Source: Stramenopiles sp. TOSAG23-2
Taxonomy: Eukaryota > Sar
Assembly (NCBI GenBank): GCA_900128395.1
Contig: LT649307.1
Span: 1 to 40,655, forward strand
Direction: 5' to 3'
Length of the DNA stretch: 40,655 nucleotides
A model generated the notes under the pieces. The model was not told where the DNA came from, ran no database searches, and was given only the letters and a program-made list of their open reading frames with translations. The translations under genes and the position numbers were made by a program. Positions 9,072 to 18,910 of the stretch are shown here, one piece after another; positions within the stretch are counted from its first letter, which is position 1; the number at the start of each line of letters is the position of its first letter.

Positions 9072-12017
9072 TCAAACTCTACGTTTAAATTTCTTTTTCT
9101 TTTTTGGTTTAGGTTCCTCAATAACTTTCCATAAATTTTCATATGAAGTGACTCTACTTTTAACATTTGTAATATGTGATATAGTAACTTCTTCCAATGC
9201 GTTTTTAACTTTTGTATCATAATTCTTTTTACGCAATAACCAACCTCTTGCCCTTGCTTGTAATGGTGTAATACATTTTGTTTTTTTAATAGTATCATGT
9301 CTAGTTGCCCCTAAATATTGACGCATAACAGATTGTATTTTGATTACAGAATAAATCTCGAAATCATTATATTCATACCACCTGCAAAATTTATTTTTCA
9401 CGTCGTGTAAATAGATACGCTGTGTTTCTGGTTCACGTAACACGTGGTATTTATGCAAATCAAATTGAAATTGAGCCAATTCGCTTAAATCATAATATTT
9501 CACATGCAATGGTTCTTTTTCACAAAATTTATTGAAACCCCAATATTTATGATGCCAATATTTCAATTTAGTTTGTGGATCTATATATGCAATCCAATAT
9601 TTCACACGTTTTGCTTCTGATGCTGCAAATGCAGCGTCTTGTATAGCTTTTAAACGTCTAGCTTCTTCTTTTCTTTTTCTTAATTTAGCCTTTTGTGCCT
9701 GCCATAATGCTTTTCTAGCAATATCTCTTAATTTTTTCTTCCTTGTCCTAGCCTCACGTGATATTAATGTTCTTACATCTTTCATATGATCTACAATTAA
9801 CGATAATCGCTCTTTCGCTTTTTCTTCTGATAGTTTTTTTGCTTCACGGTATAAACTTTGTGCTTTTTGTTCATCTGAGAAATCAACAGAACCAGACTTT
9901 AAGCGATCTTGCCAACTCTTCCGTAATTCTATACCTTTTGGATGTGCTTTCAAAAATTTTTCTTCAGCCCTACGTTTAACTTTTCGTACAAAGTTTCTTG
10001 CATCTTTCACAGGATCTACAATAACTCCTCCTGTCTTGCCACTTTTTTTTCTCCTCCTACGGCGATTTTCATCTTTTCGTATTATCTTTAATTTATCAAG
10101 TTTCAATACATTTGGTGCCACTTTTGTTTCCGGTGGTGCTGATCCAGGGGACAATGAAGATCCAGGTGGAGATGATAATGTTGCATTTGGATAATAGATT
10201 GATAAAATAGATTGATTGACTAAATCCACACGCCATTTTAATTCAGGTGATTGTTGTTCTTCTACAGGTGCATCACCGATAATATTATCAATTTTGTATA
10301 AAGTTTTGACACGAAATTTTTGCTCGTATTTGCTTATTAAATTATTTGATCTTTCCTTCTTCTGAGGCGATATGCTACGGCGTAAACGATCTGCTTTTTC
10401 CACAATTTTACGCTCACGTCTTCTTGATCTTCTCGAAACAAGTTGCAATTGATTTTTAAAGGATGGAGCTGTTGATAAATTGTCTCGTTCATTATCCCCA
10501 TAATGATAACCATTATGACTACCCATTGGAATTGTTGTATTCATCATCATCATACTATTTGTTGTTCCTGGTCTTCCATATGTATCATTTAAATTATACA
10601 ATGATGTTGGAGATGAATTCAACGGTAAAAATTGTTGTTGTTGTTCTAGCGTTGGGTATGGAATTGGAGTATGAACACGATGATATTTATTTGGTGTCAT
10701 CGACATTGAGGTTGCTGTTGTAGTAGCAGTTGTTGGTAGGGGTATGCAAGACAATTCGCCATTTTCTCCTTCTTGTTGTTGTTTTTGTAACATCATTTCT
10801 TGTTGCCTTGTATATAAGCGTCGCTTTTCCTCTCGCTCTTTTTTCTTTTTCTTTTTCCTTCTATTCAACAGTGCCGCCGTTTTTGCTCGTCTCTGCTTTA
10901 CCTTTTCTTTTTTCACTTTTTCTTTTTTCTCCATAATTTGATCCGTCAATATCGCCGTTTGTGCACGTTTTTTCTCCCGCTCTTTCTCCTGTAATTTCCA
11001 ATGGACAGGCTTATGTGTCGGGAATGATTTTATTGGTGACCGTGCATCAAGGAAATTAGCAGTTGCACATCCCCTAGCATATGTAACTGATTTTCCTATT
11101 TTAAAATCTGAAATGGTTTTAGGTCGTTTTCGCTTTGGTTTTGGTATTAAAGATTTATCAAATGGAAGTAAAAAATTTTCATCATCGTTTTTATAATTAT
11201 TATTATTGACATCAGTATCTACAATATGACTATTATCATCACGTGTAAACCATACATACACCGTGCCAAGTGGTGGATGTATATCAATAACATCATGAAT
11301 ACTATTAATATGACACATACCACCATCAAGCTTCACATGTGGTGGTCCTGGAGTTAACGTACTTGCATCCTCGTGCAACAGTTGCTTAAATACAGGTGTA
11401 ACGTATGGAAACAATTCATTCAACACATTCCAATTGGAAGATTCAAAACGAAACCTCATATCTATTAAATTTTTTACTTTCTTCTTTTGCAATTGAAATA
11501 ATTCATATAAATCTGACATGGAACCAGTATATACATGCGTTTTATGGTCTATGTCATTTGATACGGTTTCATTTGTCGATTTTAATTGCATCTTTGATTC
11601 CTTTAAAAATTTTAACATCGCATCTGGTATTGGATCTCGTAATATAATGCTTGCTTGCGTTTCTAACTTTTTAATATTATTTTTTTTCATTATTTTCTCG
11701 AATTTATCTTTATTAGGTGTTGGTTTCATACCACCTTTCGATAAACGTTTCTCTTTTTCAGCTTGTATTTCCATTTCCTTCTTACGGCGTGCAAAGTCCC
11801 TTTTCTGCCTTTCACTATCAACTTTGTACATCTTTTTTACATAAACCCCGCTTGAATATTTTACATCAATAGGAAATTCTCTCATACTTTTGTATTTAAC
11901 AGACTCATTTGGACCTTCCGGTGTAGCTTTTTCAGCATTTCCCCACGTTATTCCATCACATTGTTTACCCCAATCAACAAAAGATGACCAATGTGGTGGC
12001 GCAGATAAATTTGACAT
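9072..12017 (-). CDS. IQ-motif protein with WW-like segment, calmodulin-binding candidate
   Basis: 981 residues. The N-terminus (PPHWSSFVDWGKQCDGITWG) and about 220 following residues look globular or conserved. The middle is very basic and coiled, with Lys/Arg runs (KKKKKKEREEKRR), followed by a Met/Thr/Gln-rich spacer. At about residues 805-835 the pattern YWIAYIDPQTKLKYW resembles a WW domain. Two IQ motifs follow, IKIQSVMRQYLGATRH at about 890 and LQARARGWLLRKKNY at about 920, which in known proteins bind calmodulin or EF-hand light chains. The C-terminus ends in a Lys-rich KPKKKKKFKRRV. Such IQ/WW proteins are common in flagellated protists, often cytoskeletal or ciliary, but that role is inference. 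Start: first ATG, 12017. Confidence 0.82.
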   Translation of the reverse strand: MSNLSAPPHWSSFVDWGKQCDGITWGNAEKATPEGPNESVKYKSMREFPIDVKYSSGVYVKKMYKVDSERQKRDFARRKKEMEIQAEKEKRLSKGGMKPTPNKDKFEKIMKKNNIKKLETQASIILRDPIPDAMLKFLKESKMQLKSTNETVSNDIDHKTHVYTGSMSDLYELFQLQKKKVKNLIDMRFRFESSNWNVLNELFPYVTPVFKQLLHEDASTLTPGPPHVKLDGGMCHINSIHDVIDIHPPLGTVYVWFTRDDNSHIVDTDVNNNNYKNDDENFLLPFDKSLIPKPKRKRPKTISDFKIGKSVTYARGCATANFLDARSPIKSFPTHKPVHWKLQEKEREKKRAQTAILTDQIMEKKEKVKKEKVKQRRAKTAALLNRRKKKKKKEREEKRRLYTRQQEMMLQKQQQEGENGELSCIPLPTTATTTATSMSMTPNKYHRVHTPIPYPTLEQQQQFLPLNSSPTSLYNLNDTYGRPGTTNSMMMMNTTIPMGSHNGYHYGDNERDNLSTAPSFKNQLQLVSRRSRRRERKIVEKADRLRRSISPQKKERSNNLISKYEQKFRVKTLYKIDNIIGDAPVEEQQSPELKWRVDLVNQSILSIYYPNATLSSPPGSSLSPGSAPPETKVAPNVLKLDKLKIIRKDENRRRRRKKSGKTGGVIVDPVKDARNFVRKVKRRAEEKFLKAHPKGIELRKSWQDRLKSGSVDFSDEQKAQSLYREAKKLSEEKAKERLSLIVDHMKDVRTLISREARTRKKKLRDIARKALWQAQKAKLRKRKEEARRLKAIQDAAFAASEAKRVKYWIAYIDPQTKLKYWHHKYWGFNKFCEKEPLHVKYYDLSELAQFQFDLHKYHVLREPETQRIYLHDVKNKFCRWYEYNDFEIYSVIKIQSVMRQYLGATRHDTIKKTKCITPLQARARGWLLRKKNYDTKVKNALEEVTISHITNVKSRVTSYENLWKVIEEPKPKKKKKFKRRV

Positions 12018-12625
12018 AGTTGCTCTCTATCGTATGACGTAACTCAAGATGGAGTTGAACGGTTTCTTTGCTGAATTATTCTTTGATACGTTGTTGTTTT
12101 TATCTATGGTTTATTATTTTGTTTTTGTATGTGAAGATGTATAGGAATATGTATTAATTATTTAATAATAATACTACTAATAATAAAGAAGAAAACGGAA
12201 CTCTTTGCACCTTTCTGGCTTTCCAGCTTTCCAGCTTTCCAGCTTTCCAGGCTTTCCAGCTTTTCGGGGAAAAAGCGGAAACTCTGATGATGATACCTTA
12301 ATAGATAGCCAGGCCTACACCAAGAACCAAGAGCTATAACGTTCAATGCTATTTCCTGCTTATTAGCAGTAAACGGCGGTGAACAGGTTTACAAAAATAG
12401 GCACCCCACATATGTGGGCGGCCTAGTAGTAGACTTTTCTTTGAAAAGTCTAGGACCTAGATGAGCCTAGTAGTGGAGAGAGTAAAAGTAAATCATATAC
12501 TAAATAAATAAATAAATAAAAAAAAAAAACTTGATGGTAAAAAGAAAAGTAAACCAAACCATTAACATTCAAAACTCTTTGTATTCATTTATATATGAAC
12601 GAAAACGAAAGGTATTTTTTGTCAA
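12018..12625. other. Divergent promoter region with CTTTCCAG tandem repeat
   Basis: Between two divergent genes. It holds a short tandem repeat of CTTTCCAG (12211-12262), a CCCACATATGTGGG palindrome (12405-12418), two copies of GCCTAGTAGT flanking a hairpin, and a TAAA microsatellite near 12504-12521. Confidence 0.6.
12430..12452. other. Perfect 10-bp stem, 3-nt loop hairpin
   Basis: TAGACTTTTC, loop TTT, GAAAAGTCTA. It sits between two GCCTAGTAGT repeats (12421 and 12466). Role unknown. Confidence 0.6.
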
Positions 12626-14470
12626 ATGCAGCGTCGAACGAGAGCGGTCGTGTTCCTGGTATTGTGCTTCGTCACGAATGCAAAAGCCTTTCAACCAGCT
12701 AACAGAATTGAATTAAAAAGCGCTGTAGATGCATGTTTACAAATAGATGATACAGGAAGGACGTGTGAAAAAGATGGCGTGCATATATCACTGTGGGATA
12801 CCTCCAAAGTTACTGATATGAGCAACATGTTTCACAAATATTATAAGTTTAACGGAAATGTAACAAACTGGGACGTTTCAAAAGTAACAACGATGTTTAA
12901 GATGTTTTATATGAACCAAAAATTTCAAGGAGACGTATCTAATTGGAACGTGGGAAAAGTTACAATTATGAGTGGTATGTTTTACTACTGCCGCAAATTT
13001 AATTCAGATCTGTCGAGTTGGGATGTTGGAAAAGTAACTAATATGGAGTATATGTTCGCTACTGCTAACCCTACTACTAACGAACAATTTAATAGCGATC
13101 TATCGAGTTGGAATGTTGGAAACGTCACAATAATGTCACATATGTTTTCTCAATCCAATTTTAATGGAGATATTTCTAATTGGGACGTAGGAAAAGTAAC
13201 CGAAATGAAGTACATGTTTTCAGGCGCTTCAAATTTTAATGGAAATATATCCAAATGGAATATCAGTAAAGTTAAATATATGCAAGGTATGTTTCATAAT
13301 TGCAGAAGCTTCAGCGGCGATCAAATTTCAAATTGGGACGTCTCTAACGTTATTCTTGTAACGGCAATGTTTAAAGGAGCCACCAACTTCAACGGTGATA
13401 TATCGAGTTGGAACCTTGGTAGAGTAACCCAGATGAATGGAATGTTTACAGAAGCTTCAAAATTTAATGGGGATATTTCTAATTGGAACGTCGGAAAGGT
13501 GACTTATATGGATTATATGTTTTCAGGCGCTTCCAGTTTTAACGGAGATATTTCTAATTGGAACGTGGGAAAAGTTACAAGTATGAATTATATGTTTTCA
13601 GGCGCTTCCAACTTCAACGGAGATATTTCTAATTGGAACGTGGGAAAAGTTACAAGTATGACTGGTATGTTTCGTTCAACCAATTATAATGGAGATCTCT
13701 CGGATTGGAACGTTGGCAATGTTAAATACATGTGGGGAATGTTTGAAGATAATAAAAAATTTAACGGAGATTTATCAAATTGGAATGTAGAAAAAGTACA
13801 GTATATGTTCAACATGTTTTCAGGTGCTTCCAATTTCAACGGCAATATTTCAAATTGGGACGTGGGAAAAGTTACAAGGATGGATTCGATGTTTGAAAGT
13901 GCTTCCAACTTCAACGGAGATATTTCAAATTGGAACGTTGCTCGAGTTACTAAAATGAGAAACATGTTCAAAAAGGCTACCAGCTTTAGTCCTACATGTG
14001 GGCAATGGGATTGTCCATTTCCTAGCAGCACAACATGTGCCTGTGTCTGCGACGTCAACGAAACCACAAGACCGGTACTGGTAACAACCACAAGACCGGT
14101 ACTGGTAACAACCACAAAAAGACCACCAAATACGGAGGCACAGAATGTTCATAATAATGGTAATGACAGTACTGATAGCATGGACACGCTATTGAGGATT
14201 TTAATTTTATCATTCGTTGGTTTATGCATATGTAGCATGCTAGGTTTTTTTGTAAAAGTATGGTTTGCACCACGACCTGAAGGAAATTCATTGCAAAATA
14301 GAAATACATGGAACATGAATGCGGTCGAATTAAAGCAAAGAAACCAACCACAAAACAAACAACAAATTCAAAATATAGATCCAGCATTAAATACACAACA
14401 TAATATTAACGTATTAAATCCAGTACGCGAATCTGCAGTTGTTGCGTTTAAACATAAAAATGCAATTTGA
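12626..14470 (+). CDS. DUF285 (BspA-like) repeat surface protein, single-pass membrane
   Basis: 614 residues. The signal peptide is MQRRTRAVVFLVLCFVTNAKA. About 16 consecutive repeats of 24-30 residues fill residues 50-470, each of the form MF-x-GASNFNGDISNWNVGKVT, the DUF285 or BspA-type leucine-rich-like pattern. A Cys-rich stretch (CGQWDC...CACVC), a short Thr stalk with two TTRPVLVT repeats, one transmembrane helix (LLRILILSFVGLCICSMLGF, about 518-545) and a cytosolic tail of about 65 residues follow. So the repeats face outside. Such proteins serve in adhesion or recognition in bacteria and protists; that role is inferred. Some neighbouring repeats are nearly identical at DNA level (13540-13660), pointing to recent repeat turnover. 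The ATG at 12626 gives a proper signal peptide. Confidence 0.9.
   Translation: MQRRTRAVVFLVLCFVTNAKAFQPANRIELKSAVDACLQIDDTGRTCEKDGVHISLWDTSKVTDMSNMFHKYYKFNGNVTNWDVSKVTTMFKMFYMNQKFQGDVSNWNVGKVTIMSGMFYYCRKFNSDLSSWDVGKVTNMEYMFATANPTTNEQFNSDLSSWNVGNVTIMSHMFSQSNFNGDISNWDVGKVTEMKYMFSGASNFNGNISKWNISKVKYMQGMFHNCRSFSGDQISNWDVSNVILVTAMFKGATNFNGDISSWNLGRVTQMNGMFTEASKFNGDISNWNVGKVTYMDYMFSGASSFNGDISNWNVGKVTSMNYMFSGASNFNGDISNWNVGKVTSMTGMFRSTNYNGDLSDWNVGNVKYMWGMFEDNKKFNGDLSNWNVEKVQYMFNMFSGASNFNGNISNWDVGKVTRMDSMFESASNFNGDISNWNVARVTKMRNMFKKATSFSPTCGQWDCPFPSSTTCACVCDVNETTRPVLVTTTRPVLVTTTKRPPNTEAQNVHNNGNDSTDSMDTLLRILILSFVGLCICSMLGFFVKVWFAPRPEGNSLQNRNTWNMNAVELKQRNQPQNKQQIQNIDPALNTQHNINVLNPVRESAVVAFKHKNAI
14063..14110 (+). 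repeat. 24-bp perfect tandem repeat coding TTRPVLVT x2
   Basis: ACCACAAGACCGGTACTGGT plus AACA, twice in a row, in frame in the stalk of the DUF285 protein; a third, partial unit follows (ACCACAAAAAGACC). Confidence 0.9.
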
Positions 14471-15031
14471 GAAAGTAGAGTGTGTGTTGTGTGTTGTGTG
14501 TTGAACAAAAAAAGAGAGAGAATGAAGTGTGAGAGTGTGTTTGGTAATGTATTAAATATTATCATATCATATCTCATATTAGCACACATTAAATATTAAA
14601 AATAAGAATTGGTTTATACAAATTAAAATCTTCTACGTTTTATTCGTATAAAAATACGAAACTCTCCGAAAAAAAAAAAGGTACTCGGTACACCTGGTAC
14701 TCCCGAATTTTTTTTTCTCGCGACTACTATATAACTATTATCACTAGTCTATTAATACTGGTGGTAGACTTCTTTACCTGGTATGCTGAGCTATTATAGT
14801 AGCAGCCTATTATAAGCTAGCCCTTTTTTTGGCTTGAGTTAAATACTATACTTATTCTTATTCTTCCCATAAATATACTATAACTATACATGTCAAAAGT
14901 AATATTGTCAGTTGTAAATAGTATATAATCGTCATAAATAAATCCAAGTAACTAAGATATTACTAGGAAATTTTATTTGTAAATATAATTGAAAATCATA
15001 TATAAAGAAAAAGAAGTATAATATAAACAAT
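14471..15031. other. Intergenic, nothing recognised
   Basis: Downstream of the DUF285 gene and upstream of the LCIB-like gene. TGTGTGTTGTGTGT-type repeats near 14480-14502 and AT-rich sequence; no RNA gene or ORF of note. Confidence 0.5.
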
Positions 15032-16717
15032 ATGAATGAAGTGGATCGTTTTTCGGAAACGAAGGACGATGCCATAATGGTAGATCAAAAAAATGATAAC
15101 ATTGTAACAGCATCTTCAAAAATAAATGAACAACAAAAACTAACGGACGAACAAGAACAAGAGCAAATGGATAAAATATTAGAAGGTTCAGAAATCACAG
15201 ATAGTAGAATGCTAGGTAAATATACTGATCCGACACAAAATTTTGTAACTGATGCATTTTGTGCACAGATGTTAACTGGCGATATGGATCCAAACCGTGG
15301 TAGACAAGTTATTGAAGATTTACGTAAAGCTTTAGAAAGAAAACGTGCAAGGGAATTAGCTGAAGCAAGGGGAACCAAGGGAGGTGCAAAAGGGAAACGT
15401 AAATTGCAATTTGTAGGTCAATTAATAAATATTTTAGAGGAGATGTTTAAAGAATTAAATATGTTAGCAATAGTGCCAACAACTACTTTAAGAAAAGCAT
15501 GTAAAGAATTATTACAAAATAAAGGGTTTGAACGATATAACACCGTTTTTGCAACTAGTAAATGTCCTGAAAATCAAGTTGAAATATTTAGAAAAAATGA
15601 CTTTTTACCATTTGGTGGTCCAAAAGGTTATAAAATGGGCGGGCTTGGTGGCTTACCATCCTGTGGTGAAATGGGTATGTTTATGTTAAGCACATTAATT
15701 CCAGAGGATGATGGTAGAATTTTCATTGAATATGGATCTATATTTGGAATAGATGAATATGGTAAACCAGGAAAATCAGCACGTAAAGATGAAAGAAGTG
15801 CTTTGTTGGATGTTGTTAAATTACCAACATTTCCTGATATTGCTTTACGACGTTTGGAAAAAGAAATTATTGCGAAACGACAACAAAATTCAATATCAAC
15901 AGAAGCGCAAAGACGAATAATTCAAGCAAAGCAAAATAAGCAAGTGGAAAATTCAAAACGGGGAGATGGCAGTAATGATGATGATAATAATAATAATTTA
16001 AATGGTAGTGGCAAAGCACAAGCGGAAGGTAATAATGATGGGGAGGATGAAGAAGGTGATATTGATGAAATGAATGATGATAAATTGGAGCCTGATGAAT
16101 TTGATGAAGAATTAAATCATTTAAAGGAATCATTGGCATCGCATCTTAGAAATGTTAGGCGTTCGACACAGTCAGTGAAACGGGTGGCATATGGGTTATA
16201 CGATGAAATACGATCTGAAATTTCAAGTTTAGTGAAATATATTTTTGATAGTAAACGTGAAGAAGCTCAAGAATATTTAAATGAAAATGAACATAGATTT
16301 GAAAGGCAATATAAAAATGAATTGGCGTTAAGTATGACAAGAGAAGGTCGACGTGAATTGGAAAGTCGTGGTAGATTGCATTTGTACAGTAGAGATAGTA
16401 AAGATAGGCGAGAGAAAGACACATTGGAAAATAGAAATAGACATAGACTGAATGATTTATATCTTGATTTTGTAATACCAGTGGCTAGTTTAGGCTGTGT
16501 ACATATTGAAACACCCCCTTTGTTTCCAAATTTTGTTATTGTTCAACATTTTGAAATATTAATGAACGATGGTGATCGATTAGATTTAACACAAAAATTA
16601 TTTCGTAAAATACGTGAGGTAAGAGCTAAAGAGGAAGATGCATCATCAAGTGAAGAAGATGAAAATGAAGATGGAGAAGGTGATGATGGACATGGTGGTG
16701 ATGATGATTATGATTAA
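15032..16717 (+). CDS. LCIB/theta-carbonic-anhydrase-like domain protein lacking most metal ligands (tentative)
   Basis: 561 residues. The central part, about 145-265, recalls the LCIB/LCIC family (limiting-CO2-inducible, theta-type carbonic anhydrase): GFERYNTVFATSKCPEN, then MGGLGGLPSCGEMGM, then IFGIDEYGKPGKSARK, the same order and spacing as in LCIB. In active members zinc is held by Cys, His and Cys, with a nearby Asp and Arg. Here only the first Cys (about 178, in SKCPEN) is kept; the CRDE-like motif is CPEN, the His before GID is absent and the second Cys is absent. If the match holds this is a non-catalytic relative. An Asn/Asp/Glu linker (about 300-355), a conserved-looking helical and C-terminal region (about 355-535, with DFVIPVASLGCVHIETPP) and an acidic tail follow. 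No organelle-targeting peptide is evident. The family link is from memory of motifs. Confidence 0.45.
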   Translation: MNEVDRFSETKDDAIMVDQKNDNIVTASSKINEQQKLTDEQEQEQMDKILEGSEITDSRMLGKYTDPTQNFVTDAFCAQMLTGDMDPNRGRQVIEDLRKALERKRARELAEARGTKGGAKGKRKLQFVGQLINILEEMFKELNMLAIVPTTTLRKACKELLQNKGFERYNTVFATSKCPENQVEIFRKNDFLPFGGPKGYKMGGLGGLPSCGEMGMFMLSTLIPEDDGRIFIEYGSIFGIDEYGKPGKSARKDERSALLDVVKLPTFPDIALRRLEKEIIAKRQQNSISTEAQRRIIQAKQNKQVENSKRGDGSNDDDNNNNLNGSGKAQAEGNNDGEDEEGDIDEMNDDKLEPDEFDEELNHLKESLASHLRNVRRSTQSVKRVAYGLYDEIRSEISSLVKYIFDSKREEAQEYLNENEHRFERQYKNELALSMTREGRRELESRGRLHLYSRDSKDRREKDTLENRNRHRLNDLYLDFVIPVASLGCVHIETPPLFPNFVIVQHFEILMNDGDRLDLTQKLFRKIREVRAKEEDASSSEEDENEDGEGDDGHGGDDDYD

Positions 16718-16959
16718 TTTCAATCCGAGGGAGATAAGATTAAATTTATACAAAGACGACATATTTTTCTTACGCGAAGTATAATGATATCTTAATATTA
16801 ATATATTAAATATTCTACGAAGTATATGATATATTTTTTATAAATATTAATATATTTAATTAATGCATAACTTATTTTAAAATATATATTATCTCTCGCT
16901 TTATATTCGGTACATTGAAGAGTTCGTATCATATTTTTTTTCTTTTTTTTCTTTTTCTT

Positions 16960-17888
16960 TTATAATTTACTCAACTTTTCAATAAATTCAGGATCAAATC
17001 TAAAATTTGGTTTTTTCTTTAATAAAAATGCTACCGCACCATGATTCATTCCACCTGTATCGCCCAAGACCTTTTGAAATTTCCTTTCTTCTGCTAGTTG
17101 CTCATCATATGTATTGTTCAACGATTTATCCATTATACGCCTTACAGCATATTGAGCTGCTGTTGGGCCATCTGCTAAACGCATTGCAATATCGTGAACA
17201 GTTGACATAAGTTGCTCATCTGATACACATTTATATACAAGACCAATACGACCTGCTTCTTCACCAGATATGGTATCTCCCAATAATGATAATCCAATTG
17301 CACGTTGTCTTCCAATTAATCTTGGCAATTGAAATGTTGCGCCTAAATCTGGAACAAGTGATAAATTTGGTGTAAACGTCAACTTAAATTTTGCACTTTT
17401 ACAACAAACAGCAATATCACAAACTAAGCTTAAACCAACACCACCACCAGCAGCAGCTCCATTAATAGCACTGACCATAGGCCTTGGAAAATTATAAAAT
17501 GCTTTCATCATAGGATTCCATGAATTTAACATGGATACTGCTACTCCTTCCCCTTCACTTTTATATATTGGCTCTCCATCACCAGGCGGGCCCAATTGAG
17601 CCCCGGCACAAAATGCTCTACCTTCACCAGTAACAACTAACACTTTTAATGTTACATCTTTTGCAAGTTCTTCCAGTGCAAGTGTAATTTTTTCAACACA
17701 ATCAATATTCATAGCATTCATAACTTTTGGACGTGCTGTGGAGCGTAGCGTATGAAAGAATACGGAGTTAGAGAGGATATATCTTTCATAGGATTAGGGA
17801 AATAGAATTTATACTTACTTAATTTTAATATAGCAATTTTCCCATCATGTATACGTTTTATGTTGAAATATCCATGATTATTATTCAT
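16960..17888 (-). CDS. Peroxisomal enoyl-CoA hydratase/isomerase, two exons
   Basis: Join of exon 1 (17888-17819, 70 nt) and exon 2 (17735-16960), 281 residues. The single long frame starts only at the internal ATG 17721 and would lack the first beta strand. Splicing 17818-17736 (gtaagt...ccacag) adds 28 residues and restores the family's GKIAILKLTRPKVMNAMN. The crotonase core shows oxyanion-hole segments AFCAGAQLG and NGAAAGGGVGL, and LVPDLGATFQLPRLIG, with Asp where hydratases have the second catalytic Glu; this Asp is usual in isomerase-type members (PaaG-like). The C-terminus is SKL, the canonical PTS1 signal, so it should act in peroxisomal fatty-acid beta-oxidation, perhaps moving double bonds of unsaturated acyl-CoA. 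Subfamily (isomerase or hydratase) remains open. Confidence 0.9.
17736..17818 (-). other. Spliceosomal intron, 83 nt
   Basis: Minus-strand donor A|GTAAGT (17818) and acceptor CCACAG|C (17736). Removal joins TTA-A to CA-CGT-CCA, giving L-T-R-P in the conserved crotonase start. The intron contains in-frame stops. Confidence 0.88.
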
Positions 17889-18910
17889 TATTGTGTATAT
17901 GTATATATTTATATTGAAACGTTAATTTTCTTTTTTTGTATATAATGTAAAAATATAGATTACAAATTAAAATTGTTTTGTGTTGTTATGATATATATAG
18001 TTGAATTGAACTAGAGCTATTGTATGTATATTGTATATATATATACTAATATACGATTTCAGAGATTTTTTGTATATAATGTAAAAATATAGATTATAAA
18101 TTAAAATTGTTTTGTGTTGTTATGATATATATAGTTGAATTGAACTAGAGCTATTGTATGTATATTGTATATATATATACTAATATACGATTTCAGAGAT
18201 TTTTTGTATATAATGTAAAAATATAGATTATAAATTAAAATTGTTTTGTGTTGTTATGATATATATAGTTGAATTGAACTAGAGCTATTGTATGTATATT
18301 GTATATACATATATACTATAATACGTTTTTTCAGAGAAGATTTCCTACTGTTGTTTGTTGTGGTGTGCTGGTGTTTATTTTTTTTGGCACTTTGTAGTTG
18401 GACTGTACTGACTGTACCTGGTACCTTTGTGGCTTAATGGATAACACCCCCTGTGTCTATACTATAATGCTATAGAACTGCTATCAGAATCGCCAAGTTT
18501 TGTAGTACTGTGACTGTGGTGAGAAGCTCTTCGTATCAAAAAAGTACAGGTTCTATACGACGCTTATGTGCTTATTATTGAAATTTATACGTCATTAACA
18601 ATATTTTTGTTCTAAGTTCACTAGTCGAAACGGGAAAAATCTCCACAATCAAATGTAATTTCTAATTAAATTAATTTTGCACCAAAATAATTTGTAATAG
18701 CACGTACACAGCATTATTGAACACTTCAATCTCTAAAAACAAAATGAGAGATTTTTTATTAATTTATACTACGACAAAATAGATATATACACCAGCATAC
18801 ATTGAAGAAACAATATTATAACGTTAGTATACTATTATAACTTTTGTTTTATATATTTAGATAGTTTATATATTTAAATAAAAATAAGAAAGAAAGAAAG
18901 AAAGAAAAAC
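17889..18910. other. Long divergent intergenic region
   Basis: Holds the 134-bp tandem repeat (17931-18339), then about 570 bp with no gene found. GAAAGAAAGAAA repeats (18889-18906) lie just before the ABCA start codon. Confidence 0.6.
17931..18339. repeat. 134-bp tandem repeat, three copies
   Basis: Copies begin at about 17931, 18065 and 18199, each TTTTTTGTATATAATGTAAA onward to ACGATTTCAGAGA. The first two are almost identical (one C/T change); the third diverges at its end. Confidence 0.92.

Noticed and set aside
18426-18500. tRNA-like start (GTGGCTTAATGGATAACAC) resembling the A box of a tRNA-Arg
   Set aside because: No B box (GGTTCGANTCC) or closing acceptor stem follows, and no anticodon arm can be drawn.
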